A stretch of 60,780 nucleotides of DNA from an uncultured Lachnospiraceae bacterium (GCA_910580005.1 CAJTXH010000003.1:1-60780), one strand, 5' to 3'; positions 49,026 through 58,368 are shown, numbered from the stretch's first letter. Made by a program: numbers and translations. The notes: generated by a model not told the origin, from the letters alone.

Positions 49026-49838
49026 TTATTTTAAAGTATTACTGGCATCCTGCACATTATAATTAATATCCTGTGGCACAAGCATTTCTTCACATAGCAG
49101 GTTATTAACTATATGTATATTAGTGCCTTTCATTCCAGAGGATTTTGTTTCAATAATTCCTGCACTTTCACATTTTTTAAGGGCATTAACTATAACAGAC
49201 CTTGTAATCCCCACCTTGTCGGCAAGCCTGCTTGTTACCAGCACGCCGTTCCTTGCGCTGCCAAGTTCGCTAAGCACATATACCATTGCCTGTGCTTCAA
49301 GCCTTGACAGTGTTTTAACAGCAGCTTTAATATCTGTTTCTTTGCGTTGTTCCTCTGAAAACTCTTCAGATTCAGCACTCTGCATTGCAAGCCCTATTAC
49401 AGTTGTCCCATACTCTGCCAGTATTATATCATCTATTGTGAACCGCTGCCCATACCTGTATATAAACAGAGTGCCAAGCCTCTTTCCTGACATTATTACA
49501 GGTGCTGCCATAGCCTGGCATTCATCTGCATCTTCCCAGTCAAGCCCCATAACTGACAAATTTACATTTTCTTTTATGGAGAGTATATTCATAAACCTCT
49601 CTTGTAATGCCTTATCTAAATAATTTCCAAGTTTTATACCACTTAGCTGTGGTATAGTATCTGTCCCTTTCCTTTCCTTCATACCAAGAACTTTGCCCTT
49701 ACGGCTTGCAAGAAGTACACTTGATTCAAGCGCAAGTGACAACACATTACAGAATTCAGTAAAATTTACTTTTTCTGTTTCCTGCTCTGTAAGCAGGCGG
49801 TTTATTTTCCTAGTTTTATCTAGTAGTTCCAGGCTCAT
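49026..49838 (-). CDS. codY: GTP-sensing global repressor CodY
   Basis: 270 residues, slightly longer than the usual 259. The N-terminal GAF-type effector domain (about 1-160; LLDKTRKINRLLTEQETEKV, VNLSVMGLDWEDADECQAMA) binds branched-chain amino acids. The C-terminal winged helix-turn-helix (about 185-250; ARNGVLVTSRLADKVGITRS, with VIVNALKKCESAGIIETKSS) binds AATTTTCWGAAAATT-type boxes. With GTP it represses stationary-phase, motility and competence genes in Firmicutes. It lies right upstream of the fla/che operon, the arrangement known from Bacillus subtilis. GGAGAAAGACA precedes the ATG. Confidence 0.95.
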   Translation of the reverse strand: MSLELLDKTRKINRLLTEQETEKVNFTEFCNVLSLALESSVLLASRKGKVLGMKERKGTDTIPQLSGIKLGNYLDKALQERFMNILSIKENVNLSVMGLDWEDADECQAMAAPVIMSGKRLGTLFIYRYGQRFTIDDIILAEYGTTVIGLAMQSAESEEFSEEQRKETDIKAAVKTLSRLEAQAMVYVLSELGSARNGVLVTSRLADKVGITRSVIVNALKKCESAGIIETKSSGMKGTNIHIVNNLLCEEMLVPQDINYNVQDASNTLK

Positions 49839-49884
49839 TGTCTTTCTCCATTATTTCTGTTTTTACTATTACCGTACTATTATG

Positions 49885-51969
49885 CTAATTATCCCCCTTT
49901 GCATCTTCTGCCTTTACTTTTACATAGCCACACTGGTTATCCATACATACAATCTTATTTCCCTTTTCAACCATTGGCCCTCCGCAGCCAGGGCATTTTT
50001 CAACAGATGGTTTCTGCCATGACATAAAATCACAGTCTGGATAAGCCAGGCATCCAAAATAACGCCTGCCTTTTTTTGTTTTCTTTATTACAATATCCTG
50101 CCCGCACTCCGGGCATGGAACACCTGCTTTTTCAAAATATGGCTTTGTATTCCGGCAGTCTGGAAATCCAGGACATGCAAGAAATTTGCCATGCGGCCCG
50201 AATTTAACCACCATGTTCCTGCCGCACTCTTCACATATTACATCTGTAACTTCATCCTCAATTTTAATCTCTTCAAGTTCTTTTTCAGCAATTGAAACTG
50301 CTTCATGCAAATCAGGGTAAAAGTTTTCTATAACAGTTTTCCAGCGCACAGAACCGTCTTCAACCCTGTCCAGAAGCCCTTCCATATATGCTGTGAAGTT
50401 TACATCAACAATGCTCGCAAATGATTTTTTCATTATGCTGTTGACAACTTCCCCAAGCTCTGTTATATACAGGTTTTTCTGCTCTTTGGCAACATAACGC
50501 CTGTTAATTATTGTGGAAATAGTAGGTGCATATGTGCTTGGCCTTCCTATTCCAAGCTCTTCCAGCGTCTTTACAAGCGCCGCTTCTGTAAAATGTGCAG
50601 GCGGCTGCGTAAAATGCTGTTTCTTTTCAAATTCACCAGCTTTCATAACAACGCCTTTAACCAGATGTTTTGGGAAAGCTTTCTTATCAACTTTATCCTC
50701 ATCTGTCTGGTATACATTCAGGTATCCCTGAAATACTACTTTAGAAGAGGCAGTTGTAAACCTGTACTTGTCTGAATCAATTTTTACAGATGTAGTTTCA
50801 TACTTTGCCGCTGTCATCTGGCTTGCCATAAACCTTTTCCAGATAAGCTGGTAAAGCCTGAAATAATCCCTTGATATTGAATCCTTGACCTGTGCTGGTG
50901 TTAAATCAATATATGCAGGCCTTACCGCCTCATGTGCATCCTGTATTTTCTTTTTTTCCTTTTTCTTAACCATACCGCTTGCAATGTATTCTTTTCCATA
51001 GTTTTCTTCTATATACTTTGCTGCAGCATGCTGTGCTTCATCAGAAATACGTGTTGAATCTGTACGCAGGTATGTTATAAGGCCTATAGTCCCATGCCCT
51101 TTAACCTCCATGCCCTCATAAAGCCCCTGCGCAAGCCGCATCGTCTTCTGTGTAGAAAAATTCAGTGTCTTTGCTGCCTCCTGCTGCAATGTACTTGTTG
51201 TAAATGGCATAGGCGGCTTTTTGCTGCGCCCTGAAACCTTTATATCAGATACCCTGAATTCTGACTGTTTTATTTCAGAGATTATATCTTCCATCTGGCT
51301 TTCTGAGTCTATGCTTGTTTTTTTATCAATAGTGCCATAAAAATCTGCTATAACAGGCTTTTTATCCCCTTCTGGTGTAAATTCCCCTGACAGTGTCCAG
51401 TATTCCTTTGGAATAAATGCATTTATTTCTTCTTCCCTGTCAGCTATTATCCTTAGTGCAACAGACTGCACACGCCCTGCGCTCAGGCCTCTTTTAACCT
51501 TTGCCCACAATACTGGGCTTATCTGGTAGCCAACCATACGGTCAAGTACCCTTCTTGCCTGCTGTGCATCCACAAGGTTCATATCTATTGTCCTTGCGTT
51601 TTTAATTGACTGTTTAACTGCGTTCTTCGTAATTTCATTAAATGTTATACGGCTTGTATTTTTATCTTCAAGCTTAAGCGCTTTGGACAAATGCCATGAT
51701 ATCGCTTCACCCTCACGGTCAGGGTCAGTTGCAAGATATATCTTATCTGCTTTCTTTACTTTCTTGCGGAGTGTGGCAAGAAGCCCGCCCTTGCCACGTA
51801 TTGTAATATATTTAGGTTCAAACCCGTTTTCAATATCAATACCTAGCTGGCTCTTTGGCAAATCCCTTACATGCCCATTAGATGCAACCACTTCATAAGA
51901 ACTTCCTAAAAATTTTTTAATAGTAGTTGCCTTTGATGGTGATTCCACAATTACAAGATTCTTTGCCAT
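49885..51969 (-). CDS. topA: DNA topoisomerase I
   Basis: 694 residues. TOPRIM domain (VIVESPSKATTIKKFLG; acidic motif TDPDREGEAISWH), catalytic Tyr300 in GLITYLRTDSTRIS, and three C-terminal zinc-ribbon units (CEECGRNMVVKFGPHGKFLA and two more, with CPECGQ and CPGCGG). Relaxes negative supercoils. The start at 51969 has GAAAGGAAGGGAG upstream and the family start MAKNLVIVESPSK; an ATG 33 bases earlier is not used. Lies between dprA and codY, as in many Firmicutes. Confidence 0.97.
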   Translation of the reverse strand: MAKNLVIVESPSKATTIKKFLGSSYEVVASNGHVRDLPKSQLGIDIENGFEPKYITIRGKGGLLATLRKKVKKADKIYLATDPDREGEAISWHLSKALKLEDKNTSRITFNEITKNAVKQSIKNARTIDMNLVDAQQARRVLDRMVGYQISPVLWAKVKRGLSAGRVQSVALRIIADREEEINAFIPKEYWTLSGEFTPEGDKKPVIADFYGTIDKKTSIDSESQMEDIISEIKQSEFRVSDIKVSGRSKKPPMPFTTSTLQQEAAKTLNFSTQKTMRLAQGLYEGMEVKGHGTIGLITYLRTDSTRISDEAQHAAAKYIEENYGKEYIASGMVKKKEKKKIQDAHEAVRPAYIDLTPAQVKDSISRDYFRLYQLIWKRFMASQMTAAKYETTSVKIDSDKYRFTTASSKVVFQGYLNVYQTDEDKVDKKAFPKHLVKGVVMKAGEFEKKQHFTQPPAHFTEAALVKTLEELGIGRPSTYAPTISTIINRRYVAKEQKNLYITELGEVVNSIMKKSFASIVDVNFTAYMEGLLDRVEDGSVRWKTVIENFYPDLHEAVSIAEKELEEIKIEDEVTDVICEECGRNMVVKFGPHGKFLACPGFPDCRNTKPYFEKAGVPCPECGQDIVIKKTKKGRRYFGCLAYPDCDFMSWQKPSVEKCPGCGGPMVEKGNKIVCMDNQCGYVKVKAEDAKGDN

Positions 51970-52030
51970 TACTACTCCCTTCCTTTCAATCTGGTAATAC
52001 ATTTTTCTGCTGTCCCTGCCTGTTTACTAT

Positions 52031-53134
52031 TTATATTTTTAATGCAAAGTAATTATTGCCTGCCATAACTGCAACATGCTTCATCTCAAGCCCTGTAAGT
52101 ATTTCCATTGTATGCTGTATACCCAGTCCGGTCTTTAAAGCTATTTCTGATATATGGGCAGGTTCCAGACTTAAACTAGCATACACTATTTTTTCTGTCC
52201 TTTCAAGCACAACATCAACTTTTTTCTTCCAGCCATCTGCACTGCAGTCATAGAACATGCCAAGCGCATCCATTATATCTCTTATGTTTGTAACAAGTGC
52301 TGCACCGTTTTTTATAAGTTCATTACTTCCATAATATAACTTATTTCCAATATCCCCAGGCACAGCAAAAATATCTTTTCCCTGTTCTGTTCCTGCCTCC
52401 GCTGTTATAAGCGAGCCGCTTTTTTCCCCTGCCTCTATTACAAGTATGCCATCCGAAAGCCCGCTTATTATCCTGTTACGCATAGGAAAATTGCATGCAA
52501 CCGGCGGCATCCCTGGCGGATATTCTGAAATTATGCCGCCGCTTCTTTGCATAAGCATATACTCTTCTATATTCTGCTTTGGATAACATATATCCACGCC
52601 ACACCCCATTACTGCAAAAGTCCTTCCGCCTGCTATCTGCAGCGCCCCTCTTTGCGCACAGACATCAATGCCCCTTGCAAGCCCGCTTATAACCTGTATG
52701 CCATTCTCTGCAAGCTGCCTTCCCAGTTTGCTGGCAATTATGCTTCCCTGGTATGATGCATTTCTTGCGCCAACAACTGCTACGCATTTCTTATTATTAT
52801 CTGGCAGCTCCCCTTTATAAAAAAGGCTGTAAGGGGCATTATATATACCCTCAAGCCTGCCAGGATATGTATAATGCCCTTTATATGTAAACTTTATGCC
52901 TTTAGACTCCATAATGGCATAATCTTCCAGGACTTTTGCCTTATCCCTTTCCTGCATTATATTAGAAATATCTTTTCCAGTTATGCCATCTGCCTTGGAA
53001 AGCATTTCTTCTGAAGCATTAAATATCCCTTCTTCACTTTCCATAAATCTAAGCAGGCTTTTTCTTTTCACTTTTCCTATGCCTCTTAAACACGACACCC
53101 AGTACACATAATGTATATGTTCCATTTCCACCAT
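52031..53134 (-). CDS. dprA: DNA-processing protein DprA
   Basis: 367 residues. An N-terminal helix-hairpin-like domain is followed by the Rossmann domain with VAVVGARNASYQGSIIASKL, GIQVISGLARGIDVCAQRGA and FAVMGCGVDICYP. A winged-helix C-terminal part (about 300-365) follows. It loads RecA on incoming single-stranded DNA in natural transformation. The ATG overlaps the stop of the preceding comM gene (TAATG) behind GGAGGAAGGG. Confidence 0.94.
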   Translation of the reverse strand: MVEMEHIHYVYWVSCLRGIGKVKRKSLLRFMESEEGIFNASEEMLSKADGITGKDISNIMQERDKAKVLEDYAIMESKGIKFTYKGHYTYPGRLEGIYNAPYSLFYKGELPDNNKKCVAVVGARNASYQGSIIASKLGRQLAENGIQVISGLARGIDVCAQRGALQIAGGRTFAVMGCGVDICYPKQNIEEYMLMQRSGGIISEYPPGMPPVACNFPMRNRIISGLSDGILVIEAGEKSGSLITAEAGTEQGKDIFAVPGDIGNKLYYGSNELIKNGAALVTNIRDIMDALGMFYDCSADGWKKKVDVVLERTEKIVYASLSLEPAHISEIALKTGLGIQHTMEILTGLEMKHVAVMAGNNYFALKI

Positions 53135-54699
53135 TATTCCCTTCCTCCCCTCCAGTATTTATCATTAATGCTCCTGTAACAGACAGCTTCTGCAATATGT
53201 TTTTTTTCTATATTGCTGCTCTGTTCCATATCAGCAATGGTACGTCCTGCCTTTATAATTTTATGGTATGTCCTTGCACTAAAAGACATGCTATTTAATA
53301 TATATTCAAGGTAATCCCTTGCTTCTGCAGACATTACACAATATTTTCCAATATTTGAAGGGGCCAGGCATGAATTAAAACTGAATTTTTCATTCTTGTA
53401 CCTTTTATACTGTATTTTATGCGCCTCTGACACACGTTCACTTATTTCCTGTGATGTTTCCTTATTTCTTTTTTTATAAGTGCTTAACTCATCTATTTTA
53501 ACCGGGACTGTTTCTGCACAAATATCTATCCTGTCTAACAATGGTGTACTTATCCTTCCAAGGTAATTATTAACCTGCGCCTGTGTACATTTACATTTCC
53601 TGCGGTCTGGAAAATATCCGCACCTGCATGGGTTCATTGCTGCTACAAGCATAAACTTTGCAGGATAACGGCAGTTACCATCCAGCCTTGATATATTAAC
53701 ATACCCATCTTCAAGCGGCTGCCTGAGAACCTCTAATACCTGCCTTTTAAATTCAGGCAGCTCATCCAGGAACAGCACACCGCCTGATGCAAGGCTTAAC
53801 TCCCCTGGTTTTGGATATCTTCCGCCGCCTGAAAGGGCAGTCTGTGTAATTGTATGGTGTGGCGCCCTGAAGGGCCTGTAAGATATAACAGGCTTCTCCC
53901 CATCCAGAAGCCCTGCAACACTGTATATTTTTGAAATCTCCATACATTCATCAAACTGGGGCTTTGGCATTATTCCAGCAATCCTTCTTGCAATCATAGT
54001 CTTGCCAGTCCCCGGCGCACCTATCATAAGCAGGTTATGCATACCTGAAACTGCAACCTCCGCTGCCCTGCACGCCATCTCCTGCCCGCTTATATCCTCA
54101 AATCCAGGCTGTTCCCCACTTATACTTTCCAAACCATCATCCATGCTTTCATCCAAATCTGTACTTTTACACGCAAACCTGGATGGTTCTTCACTATTTA
54201 ACACGTCTATTATATCATTAAGGCTTCCTGCCCCTATAACGCAGATACCTTTTACAAACATTGCTTCCCTTGTGTTCTGCTTTGGTACTATAACATATTT
54301 TATGCCATGCTCATAAGCAGTATACACCATTGGAAGAACTCCCCTGACTGCTTTAGGGCTGCCATCAAGGCTTAATTCCCCTATAAGAATTGTACTGCCC
54401 AGATGTTTTTTATTAACTATCCCTAATGCAGCAAGTATTGCAACAGCAATTACAAAATCATAACCTGTGCCATATTTATATATGCCAGCAGGTGATAAAT
54501 TAACAGTAATTTTCTTAGGTGGTATTCTTAAACCACTGTTCTTTAGTGCAATGCGGACACGTTCCTTGGCCTCCTTAACTTCAGATGCCAGATATCCAAC
54601 AAGCATAAAACAAGGCAGCCCGTCAGAAATATCCGCCTCCGCCTGGATAATCCTGCCTTCAATGCCTTGGACTATAGCTGAATAAGCTTCACTGTACAT
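53134..54699 (-). CDS. comM: YifB/ComM family Mg-chelatase-like AAA+ ATPase
   Basis: 521 residues. N-terminal Lon-like S5 fold with EAYSAIVQGIEGRIIQAEAD, PSGIYKYGTGYDFVI-type motifs and LIGELSLDGSPKAVRGVLPM. AAA+ core with Walker A MIGAPGTGKTMIARRI and Walker B GGVLFLDELPEFKRQVLEVL. Zinc-like Cys cluster CRCGYFPDRRKCKC. C-terminal magnesium-chelatase domain. ComM acts as a branch-migration helicase in transformation. The start at 54699 has GGAAAGGAAAC upstream; a GTG 15 bases earlier is less likely. Followed with overlap by dprA, so the pair forms a DNA-uptake processing unit. Confidence 0.93.
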   Translation of the reverse strand: MYSEAYSAIVQGIEGRIIQAEADISDGLPCFMLVGYLASEVKEAKERVRIALKNSGLRIPPKKITVNLSPAGIYKYGTGYDFVIAVAILAALGIVNKKHLGSTILIGELSLDGSPKAVRGVLPMVYTAYEHGIKYVIVPKQNTREAMFVKGICVIGAGSLNDIIDVLNSEEPSRFACKSTDLDESMDDGLESISGEQPGFEDISGQEMACRAAEVAVSGMHNLLMIGAPGTGKTMIARRIAGIMPKPQFDECMEISKIYSVAGLLDGEKPVISYRPFRAPHHTITQTALSGGGRYPKPGELSLASGGVLFLDELPEFKRQVLEVLRQPLEDGYVNISRLDGNCRYPAKFMLVAAMNPCRCGYFPDRRKCKCTQAQVNNYLGRISTPLLDRIDICAETVPVKIDELSTYKKRNKETSQEISERVSEAHKIQYKRYKNEKFSFNSCLAPSNIGKYCVMSAEARDYLEYILNSMSFSARTYHKIIKAGRTIADMEQSSNIEKKHIAEAVCYRSINDKYWRGGRE

Positions 54700-54744
54700 A
54701 AGTTTCCTTTCCACTTACACAACAGGCTGCTTCCCCTTCTGGTT

Positions 54745-54773
54745 ATAATATCACATATGTATAATTTAATCAA
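54745..54773 (-). promoter_or_regulatory. Sigma-A promoter of the comM-dprA-topA-codY unit
   Basis: On the minus strand TTGATT (54773-54768), 17 bases, TATTAT (54750-54745), about 45 bases before the comM start. It lies just beyond the nrdR terminator, consistent with a new transcript. Confidence 0.55.
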
Positions 54774-54852
54774 TACTTTTAGTTGAAATTCCATATAATA
54801 CCAGACATGGCTTTTGCACGCATTCCACTACGGCAACCTACGCAATGGCATA

Positions 54853-54903
54853 TAAAATCCCTGTGCCTCAGAAGAAATTTATGTTTCTCCTGTGACACAG
54901 GGA
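54853..54903 (-). terminator. Intrinsic terminator of nrdR
   Basis: On the minus strand TCCCTGTG (54903-54896) pairs with CACAGGGA (54865-54858), with an inner AGGAGAAA/TTTCTTCT stem, followed by TTTTAT. Lies about 25 bases after the nrdR stop. Confidence 0.8.
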
Positions 54904-54926
54904 CTTACTTGGAATTTATATCACAC

Positions 54927-55382
54927 TTACTGTTTATCAATTATCTTTTTAATTTCTTCCATAAATGTATCTACATCCTTAAACTGCCTGTATATAGACG
55001 CAAACCGTACATATGCAACTGCATCAAGTTTTTTAAGCTCATTCATTACCAGTTCCCCTATATAGCTGCTTGCTATTTCCTTTTTCTCCTTTGCAAATAT
55101 ATCCGCCTCTACTTTATCCACCAGTGCCTCCATTTCATCTGCTGTTATCTGCCTTTTATGGCATGAGCGCACCACGCCCTCTGCAAGTTTTTTCCTTTCA
55201 TATGGCTGGCGCTGCAAATCTTTTTTAATTACCATTAAAGGTATCTCTTCCACTTTTTCATATGTTGTAAAACGCTTCTGGCATACATCACACTGCCGCC
55301 TGCGCCTTATAGATGTATTATCATCTGCTGGACGGGAGTCAATAACCCTTGTATCATCTGCTCCGCAAAAAGGACACTTCAT
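54927..55382 (-). CDS. nrdR: Ribonucleotide reductase repressor NrdR
   Basis: 151 residues, full length. The zinc ribbon uses Cys3, Cys6, Cys31 and Cys34 (MKCPFCGADDTRVIDSR and RQCDVCQKRFTTYE). The ATP-cone domain follows (about 49-139; LMVIKKDLQRQPYERKKLAE). It represses ribonucleotide reductase genes by sensing dATP/ATP. The start at 55382 has AAAGGTGG upstream; an in-frame GTG 12 bases earlier overlaps that site. Has its own promoter at 55442-55470. Confidence 0.97.
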   Translation of the reverse strand: MKCPFCGADDTRVIDSRPADDNTSIRRRRQCDVCQKRFTTYEKVEEIPLMVIKKDLQRQPYERKKLAEGVVRSCHKRQITADEMEALVDKVEADIFAKEKKEIASSYIGELVMNELKKLDAVAYVRFASIYRQFKDVDTFMEEIKKIIDKQ

Positions 55383-55441
55383 AGCCGGTACCACCTTTCA
55401 TAATTATTAAAAATATTCTTACAATATTCCTGAATACATTA

Positions 55442-55470
55442 ATAATAACCTATTAATATCCTCTTTGCAA
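55442..55470 (-). promoter_or_regulatory. Sigma-A promoter of nrdR
   Basis: On the minus strand TTGCAA (55470-55465), 17 bases, TATTAT (55447-55442). It begins three bases past the ylmC stop codon. Confidence 0.55.
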
Positions 55471-55472
55471 CT

Positions 55473-55736
55473 TTAATCGAACTTACATTTCTGCCTGCAT
55501 TTTTCAATGTCAACATCTACAAGTATAACATCTGTCCCTATCCTCTTAACACACTCATATGGTATTATATACTCATAATCACGTCCAAGTATGCCAAACA
55601 CTTTACAAGGGCCTGGAATTATAAGATTCTGTATCCGCCCTGTTTTTACGTCGAAATCAACATCACATACATTTCCAAGCCTTTCCCCGTCACAAACATT
55701 AATTACTTCCTTCTCACGAAGCTCACATACCCGCAT
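55473..55736 (-). CDS. ylmC: YlmC/YmxH family PRC-barrel sporulation protein
   Basis: 87 residues. A single PRC-barrel: MRVCELREKEVINVCDGERL, then DVDFDVKTGRIQNLIIPG and YEYIIPYECVKRIGTDVILV. Family members sit next to sigG or in sporulation loci in Firmicutes and their role is not defined. It follows sigG by about 50 bases, as in other Clostridia. The start at 55736 has GGAGGA five bases upstream, which lies inside an earlier in-frame ATGGAGGA; both starts are possible. Four cysteines are present, three of them near the C-terminus or core. Confidence 0.85.
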   Translation of the reverse strand: MRVCELREKEVINVCDGERLGNVCDVDFDVKTGRIQNLIIPGPCKVFGILGRDYEYIIPYECVKRIGTDVILVDVDIEKCRQKCKFD

Positions 55737-55786
55737 CCGTTCCTCCATATGCCAGAGATAATCCTTACTACCAGGTATATGTGCAT

Positions 55787-56563
55787 TTACCTTAAATAAT
55801 TCTTCATTGAACGCAAAGCTTTTTTCTCCAGGCGGCTTACCTGCGCCTGTGAAATATTTATTTCCTCTGCCACCTCCATCTGTGTCTTGCCCTCAAAATA
55901 CCTCATATTAATAATCTTATGTTCCCTGTCGGAAAGATGGTCAATCGCTGCTTTTAATGATATCTCCTCTATCCAGTTGTCCTCTTTATTCTTTTTATCA
56001 CTTATCTGGTCCATAATATAAAGAGTATCGCCGCTTTCAGCATATACTGGCTCATACAGCGACACTGGGCTTTGTATTGCATCAAGTGCAAATACAATAT
56101 CCTCTGGTGCAACTTCCAGTTTAGCAGCAATCTCTTCAACTGTAGGCTCTTTATCACTATCCTTCATCATCAGTTCTTTAGTATAAATAGCCTTATATGC
56201 TGTATCACGTATAGAACGGCTTACCCTTATGCTGTTATTATCACGCAGGTAACGCCTTATCTCCCCAATTATCATTGGTACAGCATAAGTAGAAAATTTA
56301 ACATTTAATGTTACATCAAAATGGTCTATTGCCTTCATAAGCCCTATACAGCCTATCTGGAATAAATCATCAATATTTTCACCTGAACTCTGGAATCTTT
56401 GTATTATACTTAAGACAAGCCTTAAATTCCCCTTAATAAACTGTTCCCTTGCTTTTTTGTCTCCTTTCCGTATTTTAACAAAAAGCTCCTTCTTTTCTTC
56501 ATCTGTAAGAAGTGGTAATTTTGCTGTGTTTACACCACAGATTTCTACTTTATACATTGCCAT
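55787..56563 (-). CDS. sigG: Forespore sigma factor SigG
   Basis: 258 residues. Opens with MAMYKVEICGVNTAKLPLLT, the SigG hallmark. Region 2 has LRLVLSIIQRFQSSGENIDD and FSTYAVPMIIGEIRRYLRDN. Region 4 has LSDREHKIINMRYFEGKTQM and INISQAQVSRLEKKALRSMK. Directs late forespore genes. The start at 56563 has GGAGGATAAAA upstream. It lies downstream of sigE as in Bacillus and Clostridium, with a 70-base gap in which I found no convincing sigma-F/G promoter. Confidence 0.97.
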   Translation of the reverse strand: MAMYKVEICGVNTAKLPLLTDEEKKELFVKIRKGDKKAREQFIKGNLRLVLSIIQRFQSSGENIDDLFQIGCIGLMKAIDHFDVTLNVKFSTYAVPMIIGEIRRYLRDNNSIRVSRSIRDTAYKAIYTKELMMKDSDKEPTVEEIAAKLEVAPEDIVFALDAIQSPVSLYEPVYAESGDTLYIMDQISDKKNKEDNWIEEISLKAAIDHLSDREHKIINMRYFEGKTQMEVAEEINISQAQVSRLEKKALRSMKNYLR

Positions 56564-56633
56564 TTTTATCCTCCACACTGTGACGAATACATTTTTAGGT
56601 CTTATAAAGTAGGATTTACCATTTATTTAAATC

Positions 56634-57374
56634 TTATTCCATTTTCATTATCTCCTTTTTAAGTCTTTTCATAATCTTTTTCTCAAGCCTTGAAATATAA
56701 GACTGGGAAATGCCCATAATATCTGCTACTTCTTTCTGCGTGCGCTCTTTTCCATCGTTTGTGTTAATCCCAAATCTCATTTCAATTATAACCCTTTCAC
56801 GCTCACTAAGCTTATCAAGCGCCATTCTTAGAAGCCTCCTGTCAACTTCATCCTCAAGGTTTTTTGAAATAACATTCTCATCTGTCCCAAGTATATCTGA
56901 GAGCAGAAGCTCATTGCCATCCCAGTCAACATTAAGCGGTTCATCTATCGACACTTCAAGCTTTACTTTATTATTGCGCCTTAAATACATTAATATCTCA
57001 TTTTCAATACATCTTGAAGCATATGTTGCAAGCTTTATATTTTTTAATGGGTTAAATGTATTAATTGCCTTAATAAGCCCTATTGTGCCTATAGAAATAA
57101 GGTCTTCAACACCTACTCCCGTATTATCAAACTTCTTAGCTATGTATACAACAAGGCGCAGGTTGTGCTCTATAAGGCAGCTCCTTGCCGCCTGGTCTTC
57201 TGAACCACCAAGCTTATCTAGCACCTTCTTTTCCTCATCTATCGTAAACGGCGCCGGAAGTATCTCTGCTCCTCCTATGTAATGTATGTCCCCGCCTTTC
57301 TGCGGCCACAAAAGCCCCCTGAATTCCGGCATCATCCTGAACTGAAACCTGTTTGACATTGATATCTTAAGCAT
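56634..57374 (-). CDS. sigE: Mother-cell sigma factor SigE (pro-sigma-E)
   Basis: 246 residues. The N-terminal pro-sequence (about 1-32) precedes the conserved GDIHYIGGAEILPAPF, where SpoIIGA cleaves. Region 2 has HNLRLVVYIAKKFDNTGVGV and KLATYASRCIENEILMYLRR. Region 4 has LSERERVIIEMRFGINTNDG and IMGISQSYISRLEKKIMKRL. Drives early mother-cell sporulation genes. The start codon overlaps the 3' end of spoIIGA by eight bases, so the protease and its substrate are translationally coupled. Confidence 0.97.
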   Translation of the reverse strand: MLKISMSNRFQFRMMPEFRGLLWPQKGGDIHYIGGAEILPAPFTIDEEKKVLDKLGGSEDQAARSCLIEHNLRLVVYIAKKFDNTGVGVEDLISIGTIGLIKAINTFNPLKNIKLATYASRCIENEILMYLRRNNKVKLEVSIDEPLNVDWDGNELLLSDILGTDENVISKNLEDEVDRRLLRMALDKLSERERVIIEMRFGINTNDGKERTQKEVADIMGISQSYISRLEKKIMKRLKKEIMKME

Positions 57375-58182
57375 TGTGTCCTCCTTCTGCCATATGCTGG
57401 TTATTTAAAATCATCTGTATTTCTTTATCTGTGCAAATATTGTCACTTACCGCTGCCAGGAAATTCTTTCTGGTACTACCATCCTGGAACTGCATCCATT
57501 CAAGCCTGTATGCTTCCAGCAGCCCTCTCCCGCCTATAGAATTATATGGTATTAAAAGCGGTGTTAAGTTCTCTTTAAGCCCCAGGCTGTCTGACAGCTC
57601 CTTTGATATTATAAATACTGGTTCACCTGTATATGGGCTTATAAGATGGTTTCCTGTATCAAATAAAGCCTTGATTACCTGTTTTTTGCCATTATGTACA
57701 AGCGTGACGTTTAGCACGCTTTTCCGCCTAAATTCCTGTTTTGCTATTGCCATCCTTAAAAAGCGGAATAATATATACAGCATAAAAACTGAAACTAGCA
57801 GAAACAGCAGCGAAAACTTCTGGCTGCCTTTCCCTCCCCTTGAAAATAACCCTTTCATCATAAACAGCATTCCTGCTGTAAATGCTGACATTAATATAAA
57901 ATTTACAAGCTTATTAAAAAACTGCCTTATGCCTGCTGGCCTGTATGCCCAGCAAACAAGCAAGGCAAGTTCCAGGACGGCTGTTAAAACCTGTGGGAGT
58001 TTAAAGCCGCTCTGGCTGGCAATTATATTAATTACTGGAAATGTTGCACAAACAGCAGACGAAAGCACCCACCTTTTAACACTGGCAGGCTCACCCAGCC
58101 ACCAGGCTGTTATATACAGCAGAAATAAATTCATAATAAAATTCAATATCCAGTATAAATCTGCATAAAAACAGACTGCCAT
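57367..58182 (-). CDS. spoIIGA: Pro-sigma-E processing aspartic protease SpoIIGA
   Basis: 271 residues. About five N-terminal membrane segments (1-145) anchor a soluble protease domain. The catalytic Asp175 lies in KALFDTGNHLISPYTGEPVF (D-T-G motif). Later GLLEAYRLEWM and FLAAVSDNIC match the family. It is activated by SpoIIR from the forespore and cleaves pro-sigma-E. The start at 58182 has CCGGAGAAAGAAGG upstream; a longer frame to 58233 is not needed. Sequence conservation is low in Clostridia, but the sigE overlap makes the call firm. Confidence 0.93.
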   Translation of the reverse strand: MAVCFYADLYWILNFIMNLFLLYITAWWLGEPASVKRWVLSSAVCATFPVINIIASQSGFKLPQVLTAVLELALLVCWAYRPAGIRQFFNKLVNFILMSAFTAGMLFMMKGLFSRGGKGSQKFSLLFLLVSVFMLYILFRFLRMAIAKQEFRRKSVLNVTLVHNGKKQVIKALFDTGNHLISPYTGEPVFIISKELSDSLGLKENLTPLLIPYNSIGGRGLLEAYRLEWMQFQDGSTRKNFLAAVSDNICTDKEIQMILNNQHMAEGGHNA

Positions 58183-58258
58183 GCTTATGCCTTCTTTCTC
58201 CGGGCGTGTACCAGACAGTTTTAGGAATACCAATTGGCGGTATATTTGCTATATATAA

Positions 58259-58291
58259 AGTATACATAATATCCTGCACGAATAATGTCAA
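58259..58291 (-). promoter_or_regulatory. Promoter of spoIIGA-sigE with extended spacer
   Basis: On the minus strand a perfect TTGACA (58291-58286) and TATACT (58264-58259) are 21 bases apart, far more than the normal 17. The Bacillus subtilis spoIIG promoter also has a 22-base spacer and needs Spo0A-P. TTTGACA at the -35 resembles a reversed 0A box, and TTGTCGTA lies at 58328-58335. Confidence 0.65.
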
Positions 58292-58302
58292 ACTAAAGTA
58301 CA

Positions 58303-58347
58303 CAAAAATAAAAGTCATACTCTGTCTTACGACAAAATATGACTTTT
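58303..58347 (-). terminator. Intrinsic terminator after the LTA-synthase-like gene
   Basis: AAAAGTCATA (58347-58338 on the minus strand) pairs perfectly with TATGACTTTT (58319-58310), with an 18-base loop, followed by ATTTTTGT. It precedes the spoIIGA promoter. The loop contains the 0A-box-like TTGTCGTA. Confidence 0.75.
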
Positions 58348-58368
58348 ATCCGGCAATGCCCATATTAA

